A DNA stretch of 22,294 nucleotides from contig JALLPB010000694.1 of NCBI GenBank assembly GCA_036939975.1, forward strand, positions 1 to 22,294, read 5' to 3'. The DNA is from Cyclostephanos tholiformis. Lineage: Eukaryota; Bacillariophyta; Thalassiosirophyceae; Thalassiosirales; Thalassiosiraceae. The position numbers and the translations under genes are program-made. Shown here one piece after another: positions 1 to 8,595 of the stretch. How positions within the stretch are numbered: position 1 is the first letter of the stretch; each line of letters begins with the position of its first letter. Under the pieces are notes generated by a model, which worked only from the letters and a program-made list of their open reading frames with translations, ran no database searches and was not told where the DNA came from.

Positions 1-372
1 GGAGTATTTTTGGTCGAACTTGGTTTTTCCCGCCAAAAATGCCCAAGATGACAGCTGGGAGGTGGTGCGCGCCCTGCGCCAAGTATCAGCTTTTTTTGGT
101 CAATATCTAATAGTAGAGGTCCTACCAGCCACAACCAGAATTGGCCTCTCCCTCTCTCATTTCCTCAACCTCAATCAACGACCCCCCACAAAATGGGCGT
201 CTACACTCACTCTATGGTCGCTAACTGTAAAACCTAATACGCGGAACATTGTCATGTTATTGTGGCCTCATTGTGGAAGGGACAAGGCAGGTGACATGCA
301 ATACCCCTTAGTTAAAAGAATTCACAAAACAAAATCATTTTCGTGCTGCTATTGTGCTATATGAATTGATGA
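1..372. other. Intergenic DNA downstream of the plastid coiled-coil gene
   Basis: No coding region is convincing here. An open frame at 20-364 has no recognisable domain or protein-like composition. The stretch holds the 3' flank of the minus-strand gene ending at 373. At its far left it holds a TTTCCCGCCAAA palindrome that may belong to the promoter of a gene outside the window. Confidence 0.5.
26..37. promoter_or_regulatory. E2F/DP-type palindromic site
   Basis: The sequence TTTCCCGCCAAA, set inside TTTTTCCCGCCAAAAA, matches the E2F/DP consensus TTTSSCGC on the plus strand, and its reverse complement reads TTTGGCGGGAAA. Such sites control S-phase and DNA-replication genes in plants and algae. 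No start codon is visible nearby in the window, so any target would lie to the left. A single 12-bp match can occur by chance. Confidence 0.3.
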
Positions 373-2481
373 TTAAACAGACACCTTTAAACTCTTCACC
401 GCTTCCAATAGCTCGGCTTTACTCTTGGGCTTTCCATCGCCATGAGTGATAGATGCGCCCTTTCCGGTCAAATATTCAGTGATTTGTGCCACAGATTTGC
501 GTTTCAACGTAGATTCGGCTAATGTCGACCAGTCCTCGGCATCGCTGGCCGTGGCCTTCTTCGCAGATGATTTTGTCGTCGTAGTTGTCGCCATCACCTT
601 GGCATCTGACTTCGTCGCGGGAGCGGTACTCTTTGTGGCCTTTTTAATGGTGGCTTTCTTAGCAACCTCGGCCTTAGCCTGTGCAGTCTCAACCCCCTTG
701 GTCATTTTCTTACTCTCTGCCTTTGCAGCGGCAGCGGCAACTTCCTCTAGCATTTTCTCCTCCACCTTCTTCGCGACAGCCGCAGCCTCCTTCTCCGCGA
801 GGAGATTCTCCTCCAATTTCTTCGCCGCGCGCGCCGCCTTGGCCTCGGCGGCGGCGCGAATGGCAAAGTCCTCCGCCTCCGCCGCGGCCTTAGTCGCCGC
901 CTCCGCCTTGGCCTTCTCCGACGCAACGAACCTCGCCTCCTCTTCCCGCCTTATTTCGGACGCCTCCGCCTTTTTCTTCTTCGACGCGTTCTCTTCGTCC
1001 ATTAATTTCAGTATTTCGATAATTCGCCCGTCCTCGTCCGGGTCGCTTTCCATGACGAATATATCCGGATACTCCTCCTCGATTTCGGTCTTGACCGCTG
1101 TCGCCAATTTCGTAATCGTTTTCTCTTTCACTCCTCCCTCCGTCTTCTTAATTTGATATCTCAGGGTCGCCACCTCCGCTTGGAGGGCGCGTATTTCCTT
1201 CTCCATGATTTCCTGCATCGTCAAACGAATGTTCCTCGTGAGAGTTAGTCACGTAATATTCTTCGTCAAATAAAAGAAATTATGAAGAAAAAAAAAAACG
1301 CTCGCCTTCTCGACCTCGGCCATCTTCGATCGGCTGCTCGCCAAAAGCGCCTTCCCCCCGTCCTTCATCATGTCCCTCTCCATACGAATGGCCAACATCG
1401 TCGCCGTCTTCGCACCCTCCGCCGCTAGTCCCGCCGCCGACGCCGCCTCGCTCGCCCTCTCCTTCGCCGCGGCCAGTTCGGACTCGTATGCCTCAGTCGC
1501 TTCTTCCCTACCCGCCGATCGCTGTGTCAGCGCGTACGCCCCCGTGAATGCCGCGGCGTACCAACCGCCGAATTCTTTCAGATGGAGGGACGATATCACG
1601 GCGGTCAACGTCGACGCCGCCGCGGCCGCATTCGTCGACGCCGATCCACCCTCGACTCCGTCGAGTGCGCCCGTGATGCCCTTCATTATCGTTCCGTCGA
1701 ATGCGCCCGTGACGCCCCTCGTCATTTCGAGGAAATTGGCCTTCATGATCGCCAAGTTCTCCCTCGCGCGTGCGCTGGCGTCGAAGTTGTAATTCGGATC
1801 GATCTTCGCCGGATCGACCTGGAAGTGCAATCTGGACGACACCGATGGCGGTCCGGACGGTACGAAATTTCCGTCGACGAGCGGGTACATCGAAGGGAGC
1901 TGGAATTGGAACGAACCCAACCACGTCGCGGCCGCCGACGAGGCGGCGGCGGCCGTCGCCGCCGCCTTGGTAGCGACTGCCCCCTTGATCCCGATCGCCG
2001 CGGCCGCGGCGGAAGCCTGATCCGCAGCGTCCTGGGCCACGGATGCCGCCCTCGCGATCGCATCGAACGCGGACTCCGAGACCTCCCCCGCGGGGGGGGG
2101 GGGGATCGCGATCTCCATCGGGGGGGGAGACGGGAGCACCGGCGGCTCCAACGGCGGGAGGGGGGGGGACGGCGCGTCGATGACCGCCTCCACCGCGGAC
2201 GACGACGAGGATGCGACGGCATCGTCGACGCTGGCCGACGCCGATGAGGCCGCCGCGTCCGATGCGGCGGATCCGCTGTATTCCCTCAAAAGGCCGGCGA
2301 GCTCGTTGTTCGCCGCCGCCCGCAGGCGTAATACCGACGACGACGATGACGACTTCGACGACGACGACGTCGACGAGGAGGAGAAGCGGGGGGAGAAAGA
2401 GGATGTTCTCGGCGGCGCGAATGCGTGACCGTTCGACGCGAACAGCGATAGGACGGCAATGGAGGGGATCGATGGGCGCAT
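373..2481 (-). CDS. Plastid-targeted coiled-coil protein with SAP-like C-terminus
   Basis: This is a two-exon gene. Exon 1 is 2481-1300 and exon 2 is 1212-373. The 87-nt intron (1213-1299) has a GT donor and GCAG acceptor, and both exons are in phase 0, giving 673 aa. The start chosen is the ATG just before a hydrophobic signal (residues 1-20) that ends HA|FAPP, the diatom plastid cleavage motif with Phe at +1; a more upstream ATG would bury this signal. A Ser-rich transit-like region follows (about 29-49), then Ala-rich and Pro-rich low complexity, and one short hydrophobic patch (about 307-318). A long Ala/Lys/Glu coiled coil runs from about 327 to 600. The last 55 residues (LKRKSVAQITEYL ... 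KSKAELLEAVKSL) resemble a SAP/HeH helix-extended-loop-helix DNA-binding fold. The function is not recognised. A plastid nucleoid or membrane-tether role is only inference. Confidence 0.72.
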
Positions 2482-3083
2482 GGTCTCGTTTTGAGGAAGT
2501 TCAGCGACCAACAACAAAAAGGACAGGGGGGGGTTGCGTGGTGGTGGTTACAAAAAATTGAAAAAATGCCCCAAAACACAGTCCAATATCGCGCGCGGTG
2601 TCGTTGTATTTATTTACAACCCGAACAGTTGTTGCATTTTTTGTGTTCTGTCTTCCTTCTACAGATCCCAAGATCCATCACAAATTCTGACCTCTAAGTG
2701 GCTGTCTCTGGCCGCGTGACATCGTAATCGCCCTACTAGTCTGCCAGACCCCGACCAAGATGGTATTTGCATACCGTCACGGCTCACCCTTTCAGAAGAT
2801 CTCCCCGGGGGGTGGCCGGCCCTGCCCCTTCCTAAGCATCAATCCCGCCATCTGACCTCAACCTCGCCCCCACCTCGCAACGACGGCAGCGAGTCAACTT
2901 AGCCGATCCCCGCTCCATGTCTCCGGCGTCGCGGAATGGAGAGGGGGGGGAGAGAATGCACCCGTGGAGGCTTTCCTGGTGACGTGATATTTAACGATGA
3001 CGTATGACGATACTGTCGCGAAGGGCCATTGTCCCCGCCGTGCGTTGACGTGATGCGACGTCGAACTCACGTCCACGGGGAAT
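2482..3083. other. Divergent intergenic region
   Basis: This is non-coding DNA between the minus-strand plastid gene and the plus-strand candidate small gene. It contains a CCAAT box (cagtCCAATatcg) near 2583-2587, GC-rich tracts, and three TGACGT motifs near its right end. No convincing open frame lies inside it. Confidence 0.45.
2980..3062. promoter_or_regulatory. Cluster of CRE/bZIP-like TGACGT motifs
   Basis: TGACGT occurs at 2980-2985, 2998-3003 and 3046-3051. The palindrome GACGTC lies at 3057-3062 and a near match TGACGA at 3005-3010. All fall within 83 bp, immediately upstream of the ATG at 3084. TGACGT is the core of CREB/ATF-like bZIP sites, and such elements have been reported to mediate CO2/cAMP responses in diatom promoters. 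Binding and function here are inferred from motif density only. Confidence 0.35.
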
Positions 3084-3568
3084 ATGTCGGCCACGGATTG
3101 TTCGAGCCCGACGTTTACTCTGTCGGGAATCGCGACGAGTAGGAACGAGAAACAATTCTTGAATGGATGTCGCGAGGAGATCGACGATGTGGCCCCCGGC
3201 AGTGGGGATTATTTGGACGACGAAAGCATGGTTCGACTGGTGTGAATTCTTAGATTTATGTTGGATGGGAGGTGGTCCTTGTCAAGTTGAAGAGTTGCAG
3301 TGCGAGGTTTCGCCATACACTGTACAAGTTTGAGGAGTAATAATGCGATATAGAGTATTATTTTGTATGATATGTAACACTTTCCCCTGATCAAATCTTC
3401 ATAATCGTTAGTGCTTCTCCCATCTTCCTTTTCTTACTTGCTGACCGAACGCGCACTACTTTGCAGAATGTCTTAAATTCATTTGAGTATGCTCTTCACC
3501 GACACTGTGCCGACGAACCACGCGTTAGGGAGTCTACCAGCCTTGTTCTTACTTACTTGGCTGCGTAA
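3084..3568 (+). CDS. Candidate small two-exon protein, unknown function
   Basis: An open stretch from ATG 3084 (in-frame TGA upstream at 3051) encodes an acidic sequence ending REEIDDVAPGSGDYLDDES. It then meets a stop in what looks like an intron. Removing 3240-3466 (CTG|GTGTGA donor, pyrimidine-rich tract, TTTGCAG acceptor) joins it in phase 0 to a second open stretch, 3467-3568, that starts NVLNSFEYALHRHCADEP and ends at TAA. The product is about 85 aa. A donor six bases earlier (ATG|GTTCGA) would also keep the frame. The stop overlaps a good donor sequence (GTAAGG at 3565), so another 3' exon is possible. No family was recognised. The gene converges on the peroxidase gene, 96 bp away. Support comes from frame continuity, splice signals and protein-like composition only. 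Confidence 0.42.
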
Positions 3569-3664
3569 GGTTGAATTTTGAGACGATGCCAAAAAGCATT
3601 CATTAGAACAACTGAAGTTCCTCGAATTGTGGTGGGGTATGAAGTAATGGCAGTTTCTGGACTA

Positions 3665-5683
3665 TCAAATTGGAATGGTGTAACCATTGGTCACCATCTT
3701 TTCCAAAACATGTTCGAATTCAATCAAAAACATGTGGTTGTCACCTTCAAATTCCTCAACGATACTAATCGATGAGGAATGAGGGCAAACTGGTACATCA
3801 TCCACAAGGACTCCTGAGGTGGAAGGTGGAATACTAAACTCGGCCTCTTCAGTAAAACGGCACAAGGTTAAACCTTCGACACCATTCTCATCAGTCACAA
3901 TGAAGCCTTCCAGATTCCTGACAATGGCTATGTCAGAATTGAGCATGATGGTGTGGTTGCCTTGAGGGTCAAGATACCACTGGTACCTGTTAATCTTGTT
4001 GAACAAGTCATTTTTTAGAAATTCCATGTGCCAATAGGGGTCTTGCACGGAAGAGTAGTAGCGATTGTTTAGGACGTATGAGTCTGCGTTTTCGACCCAC
4101 CCATCGTCACGGGCTACGTTCCCAAATCCAACATGGTTACGGTGTGCCACTGCCGCACTGTGCGTACCCATGATAGTCACAGTTTCGCGCTCGTCAAAAT
4201 CAAACACCCGCTTAAAGAATTCAAACAGTTCATGTGTCGTCAAACTATTGCCAGGCAATTCACGATCTGGTCCACCAACGCCCATTATATCGGCATCCTC
4301 ACAATCTACTCGTCCGAAGAAACGCATGGGAAAGGTCAAACCTTCCGGTCGATCATCAATGACCGCATTGTCGGCGGCAACCAAAGTCGCTAATGCCCAT
4401 ATATCCGCACGACTATAGGTGTCTTTGAACTTTTTTACAGCGGGGTAAATCCCAGCAATTGCCTCGTCCAGTCCCTGGTTATCGGGATTTTTCATGTCGA
4501 TACAACCATCGCATCCACCCACACAGTCATGGAAACCCAGTCGAAGAAACTTTGGAATAAGTCCACGGTCGCTCTCATCAATCAATCTTTTGACCTCGTC
4601 ACGTACGTACTGGATATCAGCTGCGAAATGACTGTCATTGTCCCAACCATCGGGATTGAATCCTGTGTTGAATTCTTCAACGGTTTGGAGGGAACGCTTG
4701 GGAAGTTCAACGAAAGAATTGGTAAGGTCGTTGCCACCGATCTTAGTTTCCATGTCAATCTTGGAGGAAGATACAACCTCATGCTCGAAGTTCAACTTTC
4801 TTCCCTTACTGCTCTTACCACTCTTGCTACTCTTGCTACTCTTGCTACTCTTGCTTCCCTTGCCAGATTTTCCGGAAATAGCGTCCTCCGTATACGAATG
4901 ATCCTCGATCCAACCATCACCCGTCCATGATTCTCCAGTGCCCACCCAACCATCTCCCGTCCATCCAGGTAGCCCGTCGCCGCCGCCGCCGTGGCCGGCG
5001 CCGTGGCCATGGCTGCCGCCACCACCACCGCCACCGTCGTGGCCGCCGCCGTCGCCGCCGCTTCCGTCGCCGTGGCCGCCACCACCGCCGCCACCGCCGT
5101 GGCCGCCACCGCCACTTCCGACGCCGTGGCCGCCGCCGCTTCCGTCGCCGCCACCGCCACTTCCGACGCCGTGGCCGCCACCACCGCCGTCGTCGTCCCC
5201 GCGGTCGCGGCCGTCGTCATTGCCGTTCTTCCTGATACATCCGCCTTCTGTGGTGCATTCGTACTCAACGATTTCCCCTGAGAATGGCTCAGTAGGAAAA
5301 GACGCGGCCACGTGCGCTGGATTCTCCTCTTCTCCCCCTACTACTACTACAGAAATGTCATCCGTTCCTTCTCCTACAATTCTTACGGTCATCGAATCCA
5401 TCTTGGCAAACGCTGCGTCGAAGCCATACTGATTTGGGCCAGTCGTCGTGACTGCGCTGGTGTCAACGGATGCTCCATTAAACTTGGAAGACGGCATCAT
5501 TTTTACACCTATGCCAATCATCAGGATGGCCACTGATGTTGCTAGACCGAAGAGCAGTTTTTTCTTGCCGATGCCAAATCTAGTCGACTTAGTCAGTGTT
5601 GTACACTGTTCGTCCAAGAGATCATGTTCATCGCCACGATCTCCTTCTCCGAGCTCCATCTCAATACCCTCCATTGATGTCAT
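3665..5683 (-). CDS. Membrane-anchored plant-type haem peroxidase with KxxK tract
   Basis: This is a single-exon gene of 672 aa, with an in-frame TAA upstream of the chosen ATG. Residues 1-40 are an acidic cytosolic tail containing a DEHDLL dileucine-type sorting motif. Residues about 41-62 form one transmembrane anchor with the Lys-rich side first, giving type II topology. The lumenal or extracellular part contains a Gly/His-rich stretch (about 165-237), a duplicated WTGDGW segment (241-258), and nine lysines spaced exactly every three residues (272-296). The peroxidase domain spans about 340-635. It has distal Arg381 and His385 in RLGFHDC, a Cys-rich GGCDGC following, proximal His508 in IMGTHSAA, and a conserved NSDIAIV segment. 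The family reduces H2O2 while oxidising a second substrate. The exact peroxidase class is not decided. The KxxK tract suggests cell-wall or silica association, which is inference. Confidence 0.88.
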   Translation of the reverse strand: MTSMEGIEMELGEGDRGDEHDLLDEQCTTLTKSTRFGIGKKKLLFGLATSVAILMIGIGVKMMPSSKFNGASVDTSAVTTTGPNQYGFDAAFAKMDSMTVRIVGEGTDDISVVVVGGEEENPAHVAASFPTEPFSGEIVEYECTTEGGCIRKNGNDDGRDRGDDDGGGGGHGVGSGGGGDGSGGGHGVGSGGGGHGGGGGGGGHGDGSGGDGGGHDGGGGGGGSHGHGAGHGGGGDGLPGWTGDGWVGTGESWTGDGWIEDHSYTEDAISGKSGKGSKSSKSSKSSKSGKSSKGRKLNFEHEVVSSSKIDMETKIGGNDLTNSFVELPKRSLQTVEEFNTGFNPDGWDNDSHFAADIQYVRDEVKRLIDESDRGLIPKFLRLGFHDCVGGCDGCIDMKNPDNQGLDEAIAGIYPAVKKFKDTYSRADIWALATLVAADNAVIDDRPEGLTFPMRFFGRVDCEDADIMGVGGPDRELPGNSLTTHELFEFFKRVFDFDERETVTIMGTHSAAVAHRNHVGFGNVARDDGWVENADSYVLNNRYYSSVQDPYWHMEFLKNDLFNKINRYQWYLDPQGNHTIMLNSDIAIVRNLEGFIVTDENGVEGLTLCRFTEEAEFSIPPSTSGVLVDDVPVCPHSSSISIVEEFEGDNHMFLIEFEHVLEKMVTNGYTIPI
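4809..4870 (-). repeat. Short tandem repeat encoding the KxxK tract
   Basis: The plus strand shows a tandem 9-mer of the form TACTCTTGC. On the coding strand it gives repeated Lys-Ser-Ser codons of the peroxidase stalk. The repeat keeps the reading frame, so copy-number change would lengthen or shorten the lysine tract without a frameshift. Confidence 0.7.
4970..5215 (-). repeat. GC-rich imperfect trinucleotide repeat encoding Gly/His-rich linker
   Basis: The plus strand is dominated by GCC/ACC triplets with larger near-copies such as TTCCGACGCCGTGGCCGCC. On the minus strand it encodes the Gly-rich, His-spaced linker of the peroxidase. Several long open frames in the other five frames here are consequences of this low complexity and are not separate genes. 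Confidence 0.7.
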
Positions 5684-6044
5684 GATTATTTATTGAAGTG
5701 AGTAAGGTAACCATCCTCTTCGGTTAGTAAGAGTGAGGGTTGATTTGTGTCATTCATTTCCCCCCAAGGCGCCATTTCCTTGCTTTCAAATTGCACCAAA
5801 AAGACTTGCTATGACAAATCATCCGACAGCAACGAAAATCAACCTCTCTCTCAACAGGAGTCAGATTTTAAATTTGAGATTTTATCAAGAGGGTTGGCAG
5901 GAACTAAGATACAAGATCAAGTCTATCGAGACCAATATTATTCATAACAATTCCGGCTTAAGGAAACTATTTGTAACGAAACATTAAGAAAAATCCACTA
6001 AGAAAACTTTTTGAAACAGAAATACTACCTATTCATAGTGAGAT
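5684..6044. other. Intergenic DNA between peroxidase and transposon; probable promoter part
   Basis: No supported coding sequence is present. Before the transposon inserted, this stretch plus 8840-8899 would have been a single intergenic region of about 420 bp between two divergently transcribed genes. It presumably still contains the peroxidase promoter. No canonical TATA box was assigned. Confidence 0.5.
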
Positions 6045-6047
6045 ATT
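6045..6047. other. Target-site duplication, left copy (ATT)
   Basis: ATT immediately precedes the left terminal inverted repeat and is matched by ATT at 8837-8839 directly after the right one. Three bases is the size expected for PIF/Harbinger elements, although the usual target is TWA. Confidence 0.6.
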
Positions 6048-6085
6048 GGAGCGATCCCAAAATTAAATTTGTGTTTGTGCAACAC
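6048..6085. repeat. Left terminal inverted repeat (38 bp)
   Basis: It begins GGAGCGATCCC and ends GTGCAACAC. It is identical to the reverse complement of 8799-8836 over all 38 bases, and the similarity stops abruptly at 6086. Confidence 0.9.
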
Positions 6086-6119
6086 AAACACAAATTGTGA
6101 TTTGTGTTTGTGTTGCACG
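6066..6119. repeat. Subterminal hairpin and third copy of the TTTGTGTTTGTG motif
   Basis: A 14-bp stem (6066-6079 pairs with 6083-6096) closes a 3-base loop. It is followed by another copy of ATTTGTGTTTGTG and TTGCACG on the plus strand. Repeated subterminal motifs are typical binding sites for Harbinger transposase or its Myb-like partner; binding here is inference. Confidence 0.7.
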
Positions 6120-6225
6120 TATTTTTTGTCCCCAAATTTAGTTTTGTGCATTAGCATAAACCTAACTCGTGATTCAGAAAAACAACTGCGCAATAACCAA
6201 TATATTATTATTGACGACCTGCCCC

Positions 6226-7394
6226 ATGCGCTTCTCCCATCGCCTGATCCTTCTCTGGCTGGCCCATGCGAAGCTAGCTAAGAAGAAGACGGGGGCTACC
6301 AGGAAACACTCCCGGTGCAGGAAGGATTTTTTTAGAAGTCTTTCTATCGAGGAGCGCCGTCAGCGCTATCGAAAAATCCCACGATGTGCTTTGATACCGC
6401 TGAAGCTGTCTCCCTGGCGGAAACTGCTTGAATCACGAAACGATCAAGCCTACATAACAATGATGGGCTTTGACTGTGAGTCTTTTCGCAAGATCCTTCA
6501 GAAGTTTGCTCCTATATTTTCGACGCACACACCCTTCGACAGATCAGGGATGATTGTTGAGATTGGGCGTGATGATAACCGGGGGCGAAAGAGAGAAGTC
6601 CAGCCGGTAGATTGTTTGGGACTGGTATTAGTATGGACACGAACAAGAGGTCCATTAAATGTCTTGCAGCTTGTTTTCGGACTAACTTATACCAATCTCT
6701 CCGTATATTTGAGATTTGGCATTCGAATCATTGTAGAGACCTTTCACGACGATCCACTGGCACAAGTATCTATCCCATCGACTGAGAAAATTAATGAGTA
6801 TAAGGCCGCGTTTGGTGCACGGCATTCATTGCTGAATGACTGTTGGGCAACAATGGATGGGCTAAAGCTATATTTGCAACAGTCGGGGAATTTCGAGATA
6901 CAGGAGCGCTTTTACAATGGGTGGACGCACGATCATTATGTGACTTCGGTATTTTGTTTTTGTCCCGATGGAACGATTCCCATTGCTTTTTTTAATGTTC
7001 CAGGTTCAGTCCACGACAGCCAGGTCGCTGACTTAGGAGGAATATACGAGAAACTGGAGAAAGTTTACGCAACAACGGGGGGGAACTGAAATCAGGTCAG
7101 GACATTTTGGGATCTGCGGCCCCAACACGTCAAGAGCAAATTCTCGAACATCAATTGAGACGACAGACTACTTCTGCACGGCAGACAGCCGAATGGGGAA
7201 TGCTCTCCATACAGACATCTTTTCCCCGTGTCAAAGATCGATTCATTTATGAAGAGCGAGGAGAGCGTCGAATCGTGATGAAGATGTTTGTTTTGTTATA
7301 TAATATGCGAGCTCGAATGGTTGGTATAAACCAAATACGAAACACTTACATGCCGCACCTTAACCGCAATGCAAACGAAGACATTCGGTTGTAA
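6226..7394 (+). pseudogene. Harbinger DDE_Tnp_4 transposase, frameshifted and internally deleted
   Basis: The frame from ATG 6226 to the stop at 7089 (287 aa) holds the N-terminal helical region and the first part of the nuclease domain. It has the first acidic residue in WATMDG (Asp211) and the second in GSVHDSQVAD (Asp264). At 7077-7083 a run of seven G leads to a stop. The rest of the conserved C-terminus (ARQTAEWGM, then LLYNMRARMVGINQI) continues in a different forward frame to a stop at 7394. A GTG start further upstream would add a hydrophobic leader and is not favoured. The segment that should hold the third catalytic acidic residue is not seen in either frame. The C-terminal motif appears only about 30 codons after TTGG, so an internal deletion is likely. 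The protein would cut and paste the element if intact, but this copy is probably inactive. Confidence 0.82.
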
Positions 7395-7538
7395 TATAAA
7401 ACTGTAATGAATTTAGTGCCACAAATTTAATTGTTGATAAATTTAATTGTCGTGAAATTAAAGTGTAATAAATTGGTGTCATAAATTTTAATCGTTTTCA
7501 AATATTATTTTATCGAAGTGTATCATCCTAAGAATTTA

Positions 7539-8504
7539 CTAAGCATTACCTGGGCCGGGACTAGGGGGCGTAGGGTTGGTGTTGTCTGTCCCTCCGTTTT
7601 TGTTCAACATAGTCATGAACATTAAGTTCATGAGCTGTCGTTGCTCACGAGCTTCCGCACGTGCAATTTCCATCTCCTCCCGACGAAGCTGGTAATCCCG
7701 TTCCCTCCGCTCAGCTTCAATTTTGTTCTGCTCATCCCTTCGATCGTTGTCCATTTTGTTTTGCATCATCATCATGTGCATCATATTCCCGAATGACCAG
7801 CCGTCTCCACCTTCACCATCATCACTTGTCTTAGAGGATGGTGACCTTCTAGGGTTCCGCAATGGCTGAATAAAGGCGCTGGTTTTGCTCTTCTTCCCCC
7901 CCCCCCCCGTTGATGCGCCTGATCTTTTCCCTCCTCCACTGGTAGACATCATGGTGACGCTTGACTCTGTAGTGCTGGCTGTGGCTATTGCTACCCCACC
8001 ACCACGTGCCTCGTGGTCAGGATCGTCAGCGTTGTCCTCAAACTCATTAAAATTGTCAAAGATGTTGGTGGGTTCAACAACAACTGCACCAGTATCCCCT
8101 CCACCATCATCATCGTCCTCCTCGGAGTCATTCTCCAGGGAATCACCTTCAGCCCCCTCTTCCTCTCCCTCTTTTTCGTGTTCAACAAATAAATCATGCA
8201 CTGGTGACCCCGTCGATCCATCGCTCTCCTTAATAATTGCATAATAAGCCCTCTTCGCAACACGAATGTGACGTGGCATATTAGGATCGCCCGTCGGCAT
8301 TTTTAATTTTGCCATCCACTGAAACTTGCGCCTAAGAGAATCAGTTGTCCGATTCTGCTCGGGGAAGTATTCGTTATGCTGGTCCCTAACTTTGTCCCAA
8401 TCAGTATGACTGATGGGAACAACCTCTTCGACGGTCTCGGCCAGACTTTCAAGCTCAGGCGCGGTGAACGCAAGTCCCCTCTTTCCCTTGGCCTTCTTGG
8501 CCAT
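7539..8504 (-). CDS. Harbinger accessory Myb/SANT-like protein (DUF6818 type)
   Basis: This is an intact single-exon frame of 321 aa. Residues about 10-95 (FTAPELESLAETVEEVVP ... TDWDKV ... RTTDSLRRKFQWMAKLK) form a trihelical Myb/SANT-like domain of the type found with diatom and oomycete Harbinger elements. An acidic low-complexity region follows, then a Gly/Ser/Lys-rich segment that includes four glycines coded by a 12-C run (7896-7907). A Met/Gln/Arg/Glu-rich coiled coil comes next (about 245-300), then a Pro-rich end. In characterised Harbinger systems this partner binds the transposon ends and brings the transposase into the nucleus. It is convergent with the transposase; the 144-bp gap between them is AT-rich and repeats AAATTTAATTGT. 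Confidence 0.85.
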   Translation of the reverse strand: MAKKAKGKRGLAFTAPELESLAETVEEVVPISHTDWDKVRDQHNEYFPEQNRTTDSLRRKFQWMAKLKMPTGDPNMPRHIRVAKRAYYAIIKESDGSTGSPVHDLFVEHEKEGEEEGAEGDSLENDSEEDDDDGGGDTGAVVVEPTNIFDNFNEFEDNADDPDHEARGGGVAIATASTTESSVTMMSTSGGGKRSGASTGGGGKKSKTSAFIQPLRNPRRSPSSKTSDDGEGGDGWSFGNMMHMMMMQNKMDNDRRDEQNKIEAERRERDYQLRREEMEIARAEAREQRQLMNLMFMTMLNKNGGTDNTNPTPPSPGPGNA

Positions 8505-8551
8505 GATGACGATGATGAGGAGCGGCGTTGGGGGGGGTGATGGGTGCGTAT

Positions 8552-8580
8552 CAAATTTGTGTTGGCTTTACACAAATTTG
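8552..8580. repeat. Hairpin with 11-bp perfect stem inside the transposon
   Basis: CAAATTTGTGT at 8552-8562 pairs with ACACAAATTTG at 8570-8580 across a 7-base loop. It lies between the Myb-like gene start and the right subterminal repeats, and its arms are related to the terminal TTTGTGT motif. Confidence 0.65.
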
Positions 8581-8595
8581 TGCAGTCCCGGTTGA

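Noticed and set aside
446..1156. Long plus-strand open frame rich in Ala, Ser and Phe
   Set aside because: It is the antisense shadow of the Ala/Lys coiled-coil exon. The minus-strand frame has the SAP-like end and joins to exon 1.
1582..2247. Plus-strand Arg/Gly-rich frame
   Set aside because: It is an artefact of GC-rich Ala/Ser/Pro codons on the minus strand, with no domain and no start context.
3578..3775. Plus-strand frame overlapping the peroxidase 3' end
   Set aside because: Most of it is antisense to peroxidase coding sequence. It could only be real if the candidate small gene has an extra 3' exon.
4927..5432. Several Arg-, Pro- or Ala-rich frames on both strands
   Set aside because: All derive from the GC-rich triplet repeat coding for the Gly/His linker of the peroxidase.
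6169..6225. GTG-initiated extension of the transposase with a hydrophobic leader
   Set aside because: A GTG start is unlikely in a eukaryotic nuclear gene, and the ATG at 6226 precedes the conserved region.
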